This document shows positions 1 through 9,246 of a stretch of DNA of 64,000 nt, piece after piece. The translations under genes and the position numbers were made by a program. Origin of the DNA: Sphingopyxis sp. BE259 (GTDB lineage Bacteria > Pseudomonadota > Alphaproteobacteria > Sphingomonadales > Sphingomonadaceae); contig NZ_JAVDWM010000001.1 in assembly GCF_031457495.1 (NCBI RefSeq), positions 186,001 through 250,000 on the forward strand. Direction: 5' to 3'. Position 1 is the first letter of the stretch; each line of letters starts with the position of its first letter. The notes under the pieces are model-generated. The model made no database searches and was not told the origin of the DNA. It was given only the letters and a program-made list of their open reading frames with translations.

Positions 1-1
1 T

Positions 2-1480
2 GGCGCCGGACCGGCAGGGCTGACCGCCGCCTATCAGCTGACCCAACAGGGTTATAAGGTAACGGTGATCGAAAAAGACCCGGTCTACGTCGGGGGGATC
101 AGCCGGACGGTCGAGCATGAAGGCTTTCGCTTTGACATCGGCGGCCACCGCTTCTTTTCCAAAAGCCAGGAAGTCGTCGATCTGTGGAACGAGATTCTGC
201 CCGACGATTTTATCCAGCGGCCGCGGATGAGCCGCATCTATTACGAAGGCAAATTCTATTCCTATCCGCTGCGCGCGTTCGAGGCGCTGTGGAATCTGGG
301 CATCGTGCGTTCGACTTTGTGCATGGTGAGCTATGCGCAGGCGAAGCTGCTGCCGAACAAGAATGTCCGCAGTTTCGAGGATTGGACGATCAACCAGTTC
401 GGGCGGAAGCTCTATTCGATCTTTTTCAAAACCTATACCGAGAAGGTGTGGGGGATGCCGTGCGACGAAATGTCGGCCGACTGGGCGGCGCAGCGGATCA
501 AGGGGCTGAGCCTGGGTGCCGCGGTGCTCGACGGGCTGAAGCGCAGCTTTGGGCTGAACAAGCGGCCAAATGACGGCATGGCGACCAAGACCCTGCTCGA
601 AACCTTTCGCTATCCGCGGCTTGGCCCCGGCATGATGTGGGATGCGGCGCGCGACAAGGTGGTCGCGGGCGGCAACCATGTGCTGATGGCGCACAGCTTC
701 AAACAGCTGACGCAGGATCAGGTGAGCGGCCGCTGGCGGCTGACTGCCAATGGCCCGAACGGCGATGTCGTGATCGATGCGGCGCATGTGATCAGCTCGG
801 CGCCGATGCGCGAGTTGGCGGCGCGTATCCATCCGCTGCCCGCCTGCGCGCTGAATGCGGCGCCGAACCTGAAATATCGCGACTTTCTGACCGTCGCGCT
901 GAAAATCCGGTCGGAGGATCTGTTCCCCGACAACTGGATCTATATCCACGACAGCAAGGTGCAGGTCGGCCGGGTGCAGAATTTCCGCAGCTGGTCCCCC
1001 GAAATGGTGCCTGACCCGGAACTGGCGTGCGTCGGCCTGGAATATTTCTGTTTCGAGGGCGACGGACTGTGGGCGTCGAGCGATGAGGATCTGGTTGCGC
1101 TGGCGACCCGCGAAATGGCGATCCTCGGCCTGTGCGATCCCAAGGATGTCGTCGGCGGCGCGGTTGTGCGGCAGGAAAAGGCCTATCCGGTCTACGACGA
1201 TGATTATGCCACGCATGTCGAGACGATGCGCAGCGAGTTGGAAGCGCGCTATCCGACGCTGCACATGGTCGGTCGCAACGGCATGCACCGTTACAACAAC
1301 CAGGATCATGCGATGATGACCGCGATGCTGACGGTGCGCAACATCGTTGCGGGTGAGCGCGTCTATGACATCTGGGGCGTCAACGAGGATGCCGAATATC
1401 ACGAAAGCGGCACCGAGGGCGAGCAGGCGGCGCTGGCGTCGGTCCGCGACGTCCCGGCGCGCGTGACGAAGGCCGCCTGA
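2..1480 (+). CDS. FAD-dependent oxidoreductase, HemY/UDP-galactopyranose mutase-like (5' truncated)
   Basis: The frame is open to the left window edge and its first visible residues are G-A-G-P-A-G-L, the FAD-binding GxGxxG loop, so probably only a short N-terminus is missing; 492 residues are visible. A second conserved patch near the C-terminus (GRNGMHRYNNQDH, followed by MMTAM) is typical of the FAD-contacting end of COG1232-type flavoproteins (protoporphyrinogen oxidase/UDP-galactopyranose mutase superfamily). Homologues commonly sit beside glycosyltransferase and GtrA genes, as here: the GtrA gene starts about 25 bases downstream. A role in making or modifying a surface sugar or its lipid carrier is inferred from that context. 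The true start lies outside the window. Confidence 0.75.
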   Translation, partial: GAGPAGLTAAYQLTQQGYKVTVIEKDPVYVGGISRTVEHEGFRFDIGGHRFFSKSQEVVDLWNEILPDDFIQRPRMSRIYYEGKFYSYPLRAFEALWNLGIVRSTLCMVSYAQAKLLPNKNVRSFEDWTINQFGRKLYSIFFKTYTEKVWGMPCDEMSADWAAQRIKGLSLGAAVLDGLKRSFGLNKRPNDGMATKTLLETFRYPRLGPGMMWDAARDKVVAGGNHVLMAHSFKQLTQDQVSGRWRLTANGPNGDVVIDAAHVISSAPMRELAARIHPLPACALNAAPNLKYRDFLTVALKIRSEDLFPDNWIYIHDSKVQVGRVQNFRSWSPEMVPDPELACVGLEYFCFEGDGLWASSDEDLVALATREMAILGLCDPKDVVGGAVVRQEKAYPVYDDDYATHVETMRSELEARYPTLHMVGRNGMHRYNNQDHAMMTAMLTVRNIVAGERVYDIWGVNEDAEYHESGTEGEQAALASVRDVPARVTKAA

Positions 1481-1505
1481 CGCCTTGGCCGGAGGGATAC
1501 TTGCC

Positions 1506-1937
1506 TTGCAACCCGCGATAAACCTGATCGAATCGATCCGCCGCGGCGAGATCCGCTGGCTGAACTATCTGCTTGCCAGCGTGCTCGCGCTGGGCAGCGA
1601 TGCCGGGCTGTTCCTGCTGCTGCTCGATTCGGGGCTGTCGCCAATGGCGGCATCGGCGGTTGGTTACTGCGCCGGGATCCTGGTCCACTGGCTGGTATCG
1701 AGCCGCCTCGTTTTTGCCGACGGCGCCGCGGCGCGCGGCACCGGTGAGCGGCATCGCCAGAAAATGCTGTTCGTCGGATCGGCGCTGATCGGTCTTGCCG
1801 TCACGACGGCGATCGTGGGCACAGGCAGCGCGCTCGGGCTCGACCCGCGGCTCGCCAAGCTGGCGGCGATCGTCGTCAGCTTCCAGACCACCTATTTGCT
1901 ACGCCGCCATATCGTGTTCCGGGCCGCCGCGGCATGA
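1506..1937 (+). CDS. GtrA family membrane protein
   Basis: A small polytopic membrane protein of about 143 residues with four hydrophobic segments and the GtrA-like pattern of a first helix LLASVLALGSDAG and a charged C-terminal RRHIVFR end. GtrA proteins are thought to flip undecaprenyl-linked sugars across the inner membrane. Two TTG starts are possible, at 1485 and 1506; the second is preferred because GGAGGG lies about nine bases before it. The stop overlaps the next gene's ATG (ATGA), so the two are co-translated. The order oxidoreductase, GtrA, GT-C-like protein suggests a glycan-decoration module. Confidence 0.8.
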   Translation: MQPAINLIESIRRGEIRWLNYLLASVLALGSDAGLFLLLLDSGLSPMAASAVGYCAGILVHWLVSSRLVFADGAAARGTGERHRQKMLFVGSALIGLAVTTAIVGTGSALGLDPRLAKLAAIVVSFQTTYLLRRHIVFRAAAA

Positions 1938-3790
1938 CGGGCGCGCCCGCGCTGTCTGTGGCCGACACCGCGCCTTCGGCCGGAATCAATCTCGGGCCGT
2001 GGTTCACGCCGTTGCGTATCGCGCTGTTGATCTGGGCGGCGATGAGCGTGATTGCGATCATGGCCAATTGGCCGGCGATCATTGCGCTGGATCTGGGCGA
2101 CACCGACGACGCGATGCGTATGGCGCAGGTCCGCGACCTGCTCGCGGGGCAAAGCTGGTGGGATCTGGCGCAGTATCGCGTCAATCCGGCGGGCGGCGGG
2201 GTGCTGATGCACTGGTCGCGGATCGTCGATGCGCCGCTGGCCGCGGGCATCCTCATCTTGAAGCCGCTGTTCGGGCAGGCGATGGCCGAACGGATTGTGA
2301 TGACGTTGTGGCCGCCGCTGCTCGGCGCCGTGCTGAGCGCCGCTTGCGTGCTCGGCTATCGCGGCCTGTCCGACCGGCGGATCGCCTATGTCGTGCCGTT
2401 GTTCCTGATCATGTCGGGGTTCATCGTGATGCAGTTCCGCCCGCTGCGGGTCGATCATCACGGCTGGCAGATCCTGTTTGCGATGCTGATCATGGCGCAG
2501 GCGCTGCGCCCCGCAACATGGCAGGCGGGGGCTTGGGGCGGGCTGTTTGCGGCGGCCTTGCTGGCGGTGTCGATCGAAGGATTGCCGATTGTCGCGCTGT
2601 TCGCCGCGCTGGCGGCCTTTCGCTGGGCGCTGCATAGCCGCGCCCCCGACCGCGATCGCTTGTGCGGCTATCTTGGGGCGCTGGCGGGCGGCGCCATCCT
2701 GGTTCAATTCGCGACGCGCGGTCCCCTCGGGCTGACCGGAACCTGGTGCGATTCGCTGTCGCTGCCTTATATGGCGGCATTTGTTGCGGCGGCGGCGGCG
2801 ACCTTTGCCGTCGCGCGTGCCCAGCCAGGCAGCGTGTGGCTCCGCCTGGCGCTGCTCGGCGGCGCGGGTCTTGCGGCAGCGGGAGCACTGGTGTGGAGCG
2901 AGCCGCAGTGCGCGAACGGGCCGTTCGCGTCGCTCGACCCGATCGTTGTCGATTATTGGTACAAGAATATCCTCGAAGGCCAGCCGCTGTGGGCGTCGCG
3001 CGGTTATGACGCCATTTTTGTGCTGGTGCCATCGCTGGCCGGGCTGATCGGGTCGCTGCTCGCGTGGCGGGGCTGTTCCGATGGCGACGATCGCAAGGCG
3101 TGGACGACGATCATCGTGGCGCTAGTCGGGGCGACGGTGCTGTCGCTACTCGTGCTGCGCAGCGTTGCCACCGCCCATCTCTTCGCTTTGCCCGGCTGCG
3201 CTTGGCTGGGCTTGCGCGCCTGGGGCTGGGCGCGCAGGATCCCTGCGACGATTCCGCGCGTGCTGGCGTCGGCGATGGCGTCGCTGACCCTGCCGCTGCT
3301 CGGCAGCATCGCGGTCGCGGCGGTGCTCGGCTTGCTGTTTCCGGCCTTGCAGCCCGACGAAGCGGAAGCCGCTGCCAACCGGCCTTTTGCCCAAACCTGC
3401 CTAGACCCCGCGACGATCGCCGCGCTGAACCGGATGCCACCGACAACGATCATGACCCCGATCGACCTTGGCGCGCCGCTGATGTTCTGGACGCGCCATG
3501 GCCTGGTGGCGACGGGGCACCATCGCAACAGGCAGGCGATGGCCGACACGCTCCGCGCCTTCACCGGCGACCCCGCCAAAGCCGAGGCGCTGGTCCGCAA
3601 GAACGGCGCCCAGCTGGTGATGTTTTGCCGCTCCGCGAACGACCTTGTCCAATATCGCCGCGCCCGCAAGGATGCGCTCGCGGCGCAGCTCTACGCGGGC
3701 ACGCCGCCCGCCTGGCTCGAACCCGTCGCCATCGGGAATCGCACAGGGCTATCGGTGTGGCGGGTGAAGGCCGCGGTGACGGCGCGCTGA
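1934..3790 (+). CDS. Polytopic membrane protein, GT-C/STT3-like putative glycosyltransferase
   Basis: A 618-residue protein with roughly a dozen hydrophobic segments through residue ~480 and a soluble C-terminal domain of ~130 residues. After the first membrane helix it has an acidic motif D-L-G-D-T-D-D-A-M-R (about residues 54-63), resembling the Asp-bearing first loop of GT-C glycosyltransferases and oligosaccharyltransferases, and later RVDHHGWQ, similar to the STT3-type WWD/DHH region. It starts inside the GtrA stop codon. It is inferred to transfer a polyprenyl-linked sugar on the periplasmic side. Acceptor and donor cannot be read from the sequence. The gene ends in a palindrome shared with the convergent msrB gene. 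Confidence 0.55.
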   Translation: MTGAPALSVADTAPSAGINLGPWFTPLRIALLIWAAMSVIAIMANWPAIIALDLGDTDDAMRMAQVRDLLAGQSWWDLAQYRVNPAGGGVLMHWSRIVDAPLAAGILILKPLFGQAMAERIVMTLWPPLLGAVLSAACVLGYRGLSDRRIAYVVPLFLIMSGFIVMQFRPLRVDHHGWQILFAMLIMAQALRPATWQAGAWGGLFAAALLAVSIEGLPIVALFAALAAFRWALHSRAPDRDRLCGYLGALAGGAILVQFATRGPLGLTGTWCDSLSLPYMAAFVAAAAATFAVARAQPGSVWLRLALLGGAGLAAAGALVWSEPQCANGPFASLDPIVVDYWYKNILEGQPLWASRGYDAIFVLVPSLAGLIGSLLAWRGCSDGDDRKAWTTIIVALVGATVLSLLVLRSVATAHLFALPGCAWLGLRAWGWARRIPATIPRVLASAMASLTLPLLGSIAVAAVLGLLFPALQPDEAEAAANRPFAQTCLDPATIAALNRMPPTTIMTPIDLGAPLMFWTRHGLVATGHHRNRQAMADTLRAFTGDPAKAEALVRKNGAQLVMFCRSANDLVQYRRARKDALAAQLYAGTPPAWLEPVAIGNRTGLSVWRVKAAVTAR

Positions 3791-3804
3791 CGCCGCGGCG
3801 TCAG
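3787..3804. terminator. Palindrome spanning both stop codons, likely bidirectional terminator
   Basis: A perfect 18-base palindrome, CTGACGCCGCGGCGTCAG, lies between two convergent genes. The TGA of the upstream plus-strand gene (3788-3790) and the TCA that is the minus-strand msrB stop (3801-3803) are both part of it. No clear T-tract follows, so termination efficiency is uncertain. The inner 16 bases recur at 31624-31639. Confidence 0.5.
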
Positions 3805-4286
3805 GCAGCGCGAAAGCTCATCGCCGCGCCATTCATGCAATAGCGTTTGCCGGTCGGTTTCGGGCCATCGTCAAACACATGGCCCAAATGTCCGCCGCAG
3901 CGTTTGCAATGCACTTCGGTGCGCGCATAGCCGAGGTCGTAATCGGTCGATGTTGCGATCCCGCCCTTCAGCGGTGCCCAGAAACTCGGCCAGCCGGTGC
4001 CGCTGTCATATTTGGTCTTGCTCGAATAGAGCGGCAGCGCACAGCCCGCGCAGGCAAAGGTGCCGGCACGCTTTTCCTTGTCGAGCGGGCTGGTGAATGG
4101 CCGTTCGGTCGCCGCTTCGCGCAGGACGCGATATTGCAGCGGCGACAGGCGCTTTTTCCATTCGGCGTCGCTCAGCCGCCAGCCGGGCGCAGCTTGCGGC
4201 CGCGCCGATTTGGCGAACAGCATCGGGGCGGCGATCACCCCGCCGCCAAGGGCGAGGCCAGCGAGCAGATAACGGCGATCAATCAT
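3801..4286 (-). CDS. msrB: Peptide-methionine (R)-S-oxide reductase MsrB, exported form
   Basis: 161 residues. The C-terminal domain is MsrB: zinc-binding pairs C79-x2-C82 and C127-x2-C130, the GTGWPSF motif near 96-102, and the catalytic Cys150 in RYCMN. It reduces methionine-R-sulfoxide in proteins. The N-terminus M-I-D-R-R-Y-L-L-A-G followed by a glycine/alanine-rich hydrophobic stretch looks like a Tat signal, so the enzyme probably acts in the periplasm on oxidised envelope proteins. The start at 4286 is chosen because CAGGAG precedes it at a normal distance and because it places the twin arginine at the N-terminus; an ATG 11 codons upstream is less likely. No MsrA is adjacent. Confidence 0.9.
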   Translation of the reverse strand: MIDRRYLLAGLALGGGVIAAPMLFAKSARPQAAPGWRLSDAEWKKRLSPLQYRVLREAATERPFTSPLDKEKRAGTFACAGCALPLYSSKTKYDSGTGWPSFWAPLKGGIATSTDYDLGYARTEVHCKRCGGHLGHVFDDGPKPTGKRYCMNGAAMSFRAA

Positions 4287-4359
4287 GGCGGACTCCTGAC
4301 CCGGTCGCCGGGCCTTCACGTCAGATACGTGGTTTTATCGCGCCAGGTTTCACTGCGCG

Positions 4360-5616
4360 TCAATATTTCTCCAGCTCGACCTGCATATGGCGATAGCCAT
4401 GGACGAAGCTGGCGTGGACGCGTTCGGGCTCGGCAAGGACATTGACGCGCAGGCGGCGCTTCTGCATCTCCGAAATCAGCGTGGTCAGCTGCAATTCGGC
4501 AACGCGCGCGCCGACGCAGCGGTGGATGCCATAACCAAAGGCCAGATGGCGGCGCGCATTTTCGCGGTCGACGATGATCCGGTCACCGTCGGGAAAGACG
4601 CTCTCGTCGCGGTTCGCCGAGGCGTACCACAGGGCAATCTTGTCGCGTTTCTTGATTTGGTGGCCGAACAGCTCGGTATCTTCCATTGCGGTGCGCCGCA
4701 TATGCGCCAGCGGGGTCTGCCAGCGGATGATTTCGTGCATCGCATTGACCGCGAGTTCGGGGTCGTGATTCGTCTCGAGCTTGGCGCGCTCGTCGGGGAA
4801 GCAGTGCAGGCCATAGGCATAGGCCGACATTGAATTGCGCGTCGTGTCGTTGCCGCCGACGATGAGCAGGATCAGATTGCCCATGAATTCATGCTCGCTC
4901 ATATGCTTCATCGCGTCGGATTGCAGCATGATCGAGATCAGGTCGTGCGGGCCGGGGTTGAGCGCCTTGCGGTCCCACAATTCCTTGAACGCGGCGCCCA
5001 TTTCAAACGCCTTGGCGGTGCGCGCCTGCCGCTGTTCGGTGGTATCGAACGATTCGATATCGCCCAGCGCGTCGGACCATGCGGTCAGCCGGTGGCGTTC
5101 CTCCCAAGGAAAATCGAACAGCAGCGCCAGCATGTCGGTGGTGAGTTCGATCGACAGTTTTTCGACCCAGTCGAACGGCTCGCCGATCGGCAGCGTGTCG
5201 ATCAGGTCGCTGGTGCGCTGCTGCGTGTCGGCGCGCATCCGCTCAATTTCGGACGGGCCGAACGCCGGGGCGACGGTGCGTCGCTGGGCGGTGTGCTGCG
5301 GCGGGTCCATCGCGATGAACATCGGCAGCGGGATTTCGCCTTCTTTGAGATGTTCGACGCCGTCGCCCGCGACGGTGATCCCGCCATATTCCCAGGACGA
5401 CGAGAAAATCTTGGGCAGCGCCTCGATATGCTGGATGGGTTTATAGGTGGTCACCGACCAATAGGGGCCGAATTTCGAATCCTCGCAATGATAGATCGGC
5501 GATTCGGCGCGCAGCTGGCGCATCGGTTCTTGCCAGCGGTCCTCGCTCCACAGCTCGGCGCGGCTGACGTCGAGCGGGTTGACGATTTCGGGAGCGGTGC
5601 GAACTTGGGTGGCCAT
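4360..5616 (-). CDS. Cytochrome P450, CYP153-like (alkane/terminal hydroxylase)
   Basis: 418 residues with a full P450 core: oxygen-binding I-helix GGNDTTRNS, ExxR motif in HEIIRW, and heme loop FGYGIHRCVG with the thiolate at about Cys367. The I-helix text, the MDPPQHTAQRR segment and the C-terminal PERV...FVHGYR closely match CYP153 enzymes, which hydroxylate alkyl chain ends using a ferredoxin and ferredoxin reductase. Neither partner gene is nearby. The start at 5616 is supported by GGAGG five to six bases upstream. It stands alone between msrB and an ABC exporter. Family assignment is from memory of motifs and needs alignment. Confidence 0.82.
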   Translation of the reverse strand: MATQVRTAPEIVNPLDVSRAELWSEDRWQEPMRQLRAESPIYHCEDSKFGPYWSVTTYKPIQHIEALPKIFSSSWEYGGITVAGDGVEHLKEGEIPLPMFIAMDPPQHTAQRRTVAPAFGPSEIERMRADTQQRTSDLIDTLPIGEPFDWVEKLSIELTTDMLALLFDFPWEERHRLTAWSDALGDIESFDTTEQRQARTAKAFEMGAAFKELWDRKALNPGPHDLISIMLQSDAMKHMSEHEFMGNLILLIVGGNDTTRNSMSAYAYGLHCFPDERAKLETNHDPELAVNAMHEIIRWQTPLAHMRRTAMEDTELFGHQIKKRDKIALWYASANRDESVFPDGDRIIVDRENARRHLAFGYGIHRCVGARVAELQLTTLISEMQKRRLRVNVLAEPERVHASFVHGYRHMQVELEKY

Positions 5617-5684
5617 GGCTATCCTCCGTCCAGCCGTCATCGCGCGGCCGATTCAGTTGCAGAATGCCACTATTTACAGCTTTG

Positions 5685-6992
5685 TCAATGAGGGTCGGTG
5701 GCCTGCGCCGTTGCAGCGGCGGCGGTCGCGGCGAGCGCCGCCGCCCGTCCGCGGCGCCGCCAGAATTTCCAGCCGCTGCCGCTGCTCAGCACCCCGGCGC
5801 GGAACAGGCGCACCGATATGAAGATGACGAGCGCCACCCAGATCGCCTGCCAGCCGAGCGCGAGCAGGTGCACCGACTTGCTGTCGTCGGTCGCGGCGCG
5901 CGCCGCCATCGCGAGCGGTGACGAGAAGGGAAAAATCTGCGCGATCGTTGACAGGCTGCTGCCCGGGGCGCTCGCTGCGGCGGTCGACAGGCTGAACATG
6001 CCGACCTGGAAAATCGTGATCGGCAGGCTGAGCATCTGGATTTCGCGCACCGTTGCCGCCTGCGCGCCGACGCCGAGGAACACCGCGCCGAGCAGCAGGA
6101 ACGACAGGATGAAATAGACAAAGCCGATGCCGAGGAAGAAAGGCCAGCCGGTTGCAGGTGTCGCGCCAAGCGCCGCGGTCGCCTTGCTGGCGCTTTGCGC
6201 CGTCGCCAGCGCTGCGGGGTCGAGTTGCGTCGCCGCAATCAGCCCGCCGGCGAGCGCCATCGCCATCCAGAAGGCGATGAACAGCACCGCGACCCCCAGA
6301 AAACCGAGCAGCTTGCCCAGAAAGACGCTTTCCAGCGGCACCGCGGCGGCGAGAATCTCGATCACCTTGTTGCCCTTTTCTTCGGCCAGCGAACTCACCG
6401 TCTGGCCGGCGAGGAGCAAGGTCAGCAGGAAAATGATGAACACCGCGCCAAAGCCCAGCGACTGTTGCACCGCGATGCTGGTGCCGCCGCGCTGGATGCT
6501 TTCAAAGCGCGGGGTCACCGGCGCGATCTCGCCAGCGGCGCGGTCGCGCCGCACCTGATTGACCAGCAGAGTGAGATAGCGTCCCGAGCTGCCCTCGGCG
6601 TTGCGCTCGACGATGCGGGGGCTGCCGAGCGGCCCTGTCATCACCGCATAGGTGTCGGTGCCCTTTTCGCGCGTGATCGCCAGCGGATCGGGCGACCCTT
6701 GCCCGGCGATGCGATATTCGATGGGCGGCGGCGCATCGTCGCGCGTAAAGGCGTCGCGCAGGCGAGCGTCGGCGGCGCGCAGCGCCTCGACATCGGCGGC
6801 ATCGACCACCGCAACGATGCGGCCGGTGCCGCGGGCGCTGTCCGCCAGCTGCGACGCGCCCATGCCGCCCGCCAGCCCCATGCCGACCATGAACAGCGGC
6901 GCGAGCAGGAACAACAGGAAGGTCGGAGTGGCGACGATCGCCAGAAAGTCACGCCGCGCGATGACCAGCATATTCTTGAGGAACGGGGTCAT
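5685..6992 (-). CDS. ABC transporter permease, ABC-2 / NatB type
   Basis: 435 residues: one membrane helix near the N-terminus (about 20-45), a large extracytoplasmic region to ~190, then about five to six membrane helices in the C-terminal half, which is the ABC-2/NatB permease layout. It pairs with the ATPase gene just upstream, whose TGA overlaps this ATG. The start at 6992 has GAGGAGG upstream. The pair is expected to form an exporter (sodium, drug or lipid). The C-terminal tail is alanine/arginine rich and probably disordered. The substrate is not evident. Confidence 0.85.
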   Translation of the reverse strand: MTPFLKNMLVIARRDFLAIVATPTFLLFLLAPLFMVGMGLAGGMGASQLADSARGTGRIVAVVDAADVEALRAADARLRDAFTRDDAPPPIEYRIAGQGSPDPLAITREKGTDTYAVMTGPLGSPRIVERNAEGSSGRYLTLLVNQVRRDRAAGEIAPVTPRFESIQRGGTSIAVQQSLGFGAVFIIFLLTLLLAGQTVSSLAEEKGNKVIEILAAAVPLESVFLGKLLGFLGVAVLFIAFWMAMALAGGLIAATQLDPAALATAQSASKATAALGATPATGWPFFLGIGFVYFILSFLLLGAVFLGVGAQAATVREIQMLSLPITIFQVGMFSLSTAAASAPGSSLSTIAQIFPFSSPLAMAARAATDDSKSVHLLALGWQAIWVALVIFISVRLFRAGVLSSGSGWKFWRRRGRAAALAATAAAATAQATDPH

Positions 6993-7960
6993 GCCAGTGC
7001 CTCCTCGACCGCGTCGGTTCGGGCGTCGGCAGCGAAACTCGCATCGACCTGGCGAACGATATGAACAAATGCGTCGTGGAGCGCGGGGCGGGTGATCGAC
7101 AGCCCCGCAACGCCCAGGCCGCTGTTCGTTATCCGTACCAACAGCGGTTCGACGTCGGTGTCGCCGATCGGGAAATGCCAGCTGTCGCCGCGCATTTCGG
7201 CGCCCGCGGGGAGCAGCGCGGCGATCGATGCGGTGTCGGCGTCGGCGCGCGGGGTGTAGCGCACCTGCATCGGCAGCAGGCCGCGCGCGTCGTCGACGGT
7301 GCCCTCGAACCGGCGCTGCGACCGCGCGATGATCGCCAGCCTGTCGCACAGGCGCTCGGCATGGGCCATGACATGGGTCGAAAACAGGATCGTCGCCCCG
7401 CGGTCGCGTTCGCGGCGGACCAGCATCTCCAGCCGTTCCTGATTGACCGGGTCGAGACCCGAAAAAGGTTCATCCAGGACGATCAGGTCGGGGGCATGGA
7501 CGATCGACCCAATCAGCTGGATCATCTGCGCCATGCCCTTCGACATCTTGCGGACCTTTTCGTCGATCACGCGTTCGAGCCCGAGTTCGGTCATGAAGGT
7601 TGCGGCGCGGCGGCGGCCTTCGCGCCAGTCGAGCCCGCGCAGCGCGCCCATGAACGCGATTGCTTCGCGCGCCTTCATGCCGGGATAGAGGCCGCGTTCT
7701 TCGGGCAGATAGCCGATGCGGTGGCGCACCGCTTGCGGGCGCTCGCCGAACACGCGGCTGCTGCCCTCGTCGGGGTCGATGATCCCCAATGTCATCCGCA
7801 GGCTGGTCGTCTTGCCCGCGCCATTGGGGCCGAGCACGCCATAGATGCTGCCCGTCGGCACCGCCAGGTTGACCTGGTCGACCGCTTTGAAATTACCGAA
7901 ATATTTGGTGAGGCCAGTCGCCTCGACGCTGAAATTGGTCAAAATTGGATTCCGAAACAA
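6989..7960 (-). CDS. ABC transporter ATP-binding protein, NatA/DUF4162 type
   Basis: 323 residues. Walker A GPNGAGKTT at 44-52, an atypical signature K-M-S-K-G-M as in NatA/export ATPases in place of LSGGQ, and Walker B LIVLDEP. A C-terminal domain of ~90 residues after the nucleotide-binding domain resembles the DUF4162 extension of NatA-like ATPases. The first codon is probably TTG at 7960, with AGGA about ten bases upstream; no in-frame ATG is better placed. The stop overlaps the permease start, so the two are translationally coupled. Upstream lies a repeat-rich divergent gap shared with queG. Confidence 0.85.
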   Translation of the reverse strand: MFRNPILTNFSVEATGLTKYFGNFKAVDQVNLAVPTGSIYGVLGPNGAGKTTSLRMTLGIIDPDEGSSRVFGERPQAVRHRIGYLPEERGLYPGMKAREAIAFMGALRGLDWREGRRRAATFMTELGLERVIDEKVRKMSKGMAQMIQLIGSIVHAPDLIVLDEPFSGLDPVNQERLEMLVRRERDRGATILFSTHVMAHAERLCDRLAIIARSQRRFEGTVDDARGLLPMQVRYTPRADADTASIAALLPAGAEMRGDSWHFPIGDTDVEPLLVRITNSGLGVAGLSITRPALHDAFVHIVRQVDASFAADARTDAVEEALA

Positions 7961-7970
7961 ATGCCGTTTG

Positions 7971-8107
7971 TCCTGAGGAGCGATTGAGCTTCGCGAAAGC
8001 GCGTCTCGAAGGATCAGGCGCTGGTGCTGATCCTTCGAGACGGGTCCCTTCGACTGCCTTGCAGGCGCTCAGGACAGGCTTCGACTTCGCTCAGCCCCTC
8101 CTCAGGA
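7971..8107. repeat. Nested palindromic repeat in the divergent natA/queG gap
   Basis: The gap contains a perfect 15-base inverted repeat (8003-8017 with 8027-8041, GTCTCGAAGGATCAG and its complement, nine-base loop) enclosed by an outer perfect 10-base pair (TCCTGAGGAG at 7971-7980, complement at 8098-8107). The vocabulary (TCCTGAG, CGAAGGA, CTTCGACT, GCTCAG) is that of the palindromes found elsewhere in this window. It looks like a mosaic REP-like element; unlike the others it sits upstream of both genes. Confidence 0.6.
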
Positions 8108-8168
8108 TGAACGGAGGGGGTTATCATAGCCATATGGCACGACAGAGTTGTTGTCGTATAGGGCGCGA

Positions 8169-9233
8169 ATGGTTGCGGAAGCCTTGCCCTCCTCCACAGA
8201 CACGTTCGAACAGCGGCTCGAAGCGGTGGCGCGCGCCCAGGGTTTCGCGGCGTTCGGGATCGCCGACGCGGGCGCGGCGCCGCAAACCGCTGCACGCTTG
8301 ACCCAGTGGCTGGCCGAGGGACGCCACGGCGACATGATCTGGATGGAAAGCCGTGCCGCACAGCGCGGTTCGCCCAAGGGGCTGTGGCCCGAGGTGCGAT
8401 CGGTGATCGCGCTGGGGATGAGCTACGCCCCCGTGCACGATCCGCTGGCGCTCGCCGATCATCCGACACGCGGGCGGATCTCGGTCTATGCCCAAGGCGG
8501 CGACTATCATGACGTCGTCAAAAAGGCGCTGAAGGCGGTGGCGCGATGGCTGGTCGCCGAGGCGCCCGACGCCGAACTCAAAGTGTTCGTCGATACCGCC
8601 CCGGTGATGGAAAAGCCGCTCGCGGCGGCGGCCGGGCTGGGCTGGCAGGGCAAGCACAGCAATCTGGTCAGCCGCGATCATGGCAGCTGGCTGTTTTTGG
8701 GCGCGATCTACACGACGCTCAACCTGGTCACGAACCCGCCGGGGCGCGATAGCTGTGGCAGTTGTTCGGCGTGCCAGGACGCCTGCCCGACCCAGGCGTT
8801 TCCGGCGCCCTACCAGCTCGATGCGCGGCGCTGTATCTCGTATCTCACCATCGAACATGACGGGCCGATCCCGCTCGACCTGCGGCGCGGCATCGGCAAT
8901 CGCGTTTATGGCTGCGACGATTGCCTGGCCGTGTGTCCGTGGAACAAGTTCGCCGACACCGCGCATACGCACCGCGCCTTTCTGTCGCGCGCCGAGCTGG
9001 TCGCGCCATCGCTCGCCGATCTGCTGGCGCTCGACGATGCCGGGTTCCGGCAGGTGTTTGCAGGCTCGCCGATCAAGCGCATCGGGCGCGGGCGGATGGT
9101 GCGGAACGCCGCGATTGCAGCGGGGAACAGCGGCGATGCCGGGTTTCGACCGGCGCTGGAGCAGCTGGCCGACGATGAAACGCCGATGGTGGCGGATGCG
9201 GCGCGCTGGGCGCTGGGTGAATTGACGTTATGA
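8169..9233 (+). CDS. queG: Epoxyqueuosine reductase QueG
   Basis: 354 residues. QueG reduces epoxyqueuosine to queuosine in tRNA wobble positions using cobalamin and two [4Fe-4S] clusters. Two ferredoxin-type motifs are visible, [12 protein letters not shown] and [11 protein letters not shown], plus an extra Cys in RRCISYL. The [10 protein letters not shown] segment with the catalytic Asp is present. The C-terminus has a short HEAT-like repeat region ([14 protein letters not shown]), as in the family. The ATG at 8169 is preferred over an upstream TTG at 8148, giving the usual short N-terminus. It is followed by a large inverted repeat that separates it from a convergent gene. Confidence 0.93.
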   Translation: MVAEALPSSTDTFEQRLEAVARAQGFAAFGIADAGAAPQTAARLTQWLAEGRHGDMIWMESRAAQRGSPKGLWPEVRSVIALGMSYAPVHDPLALADHPTRGRISVYAQGGDYHDVVKKALKAVARWLVAEAPDAELKVFVDTAPVMEKPLAAAAGLGWQGKHSNLVSRDHGSWLFLGAIYTTLNLVTNPPGRDSCGSCSACQDACPTQAFPAPYQLDARRCISYLTIEHDGPIPLDLRRGIGNRVYGCDDCLAVCPWNKFADTAHTHRAFLSRAELVAPSLADLLALDDAGFRQVFAGSPIKRIGRGRMVRNAAIAAGNSGDAGFRPALEQLADDETPMVADAARWALGELTL

Positions 9234-9246
9234 CGTCATCGGAAAT

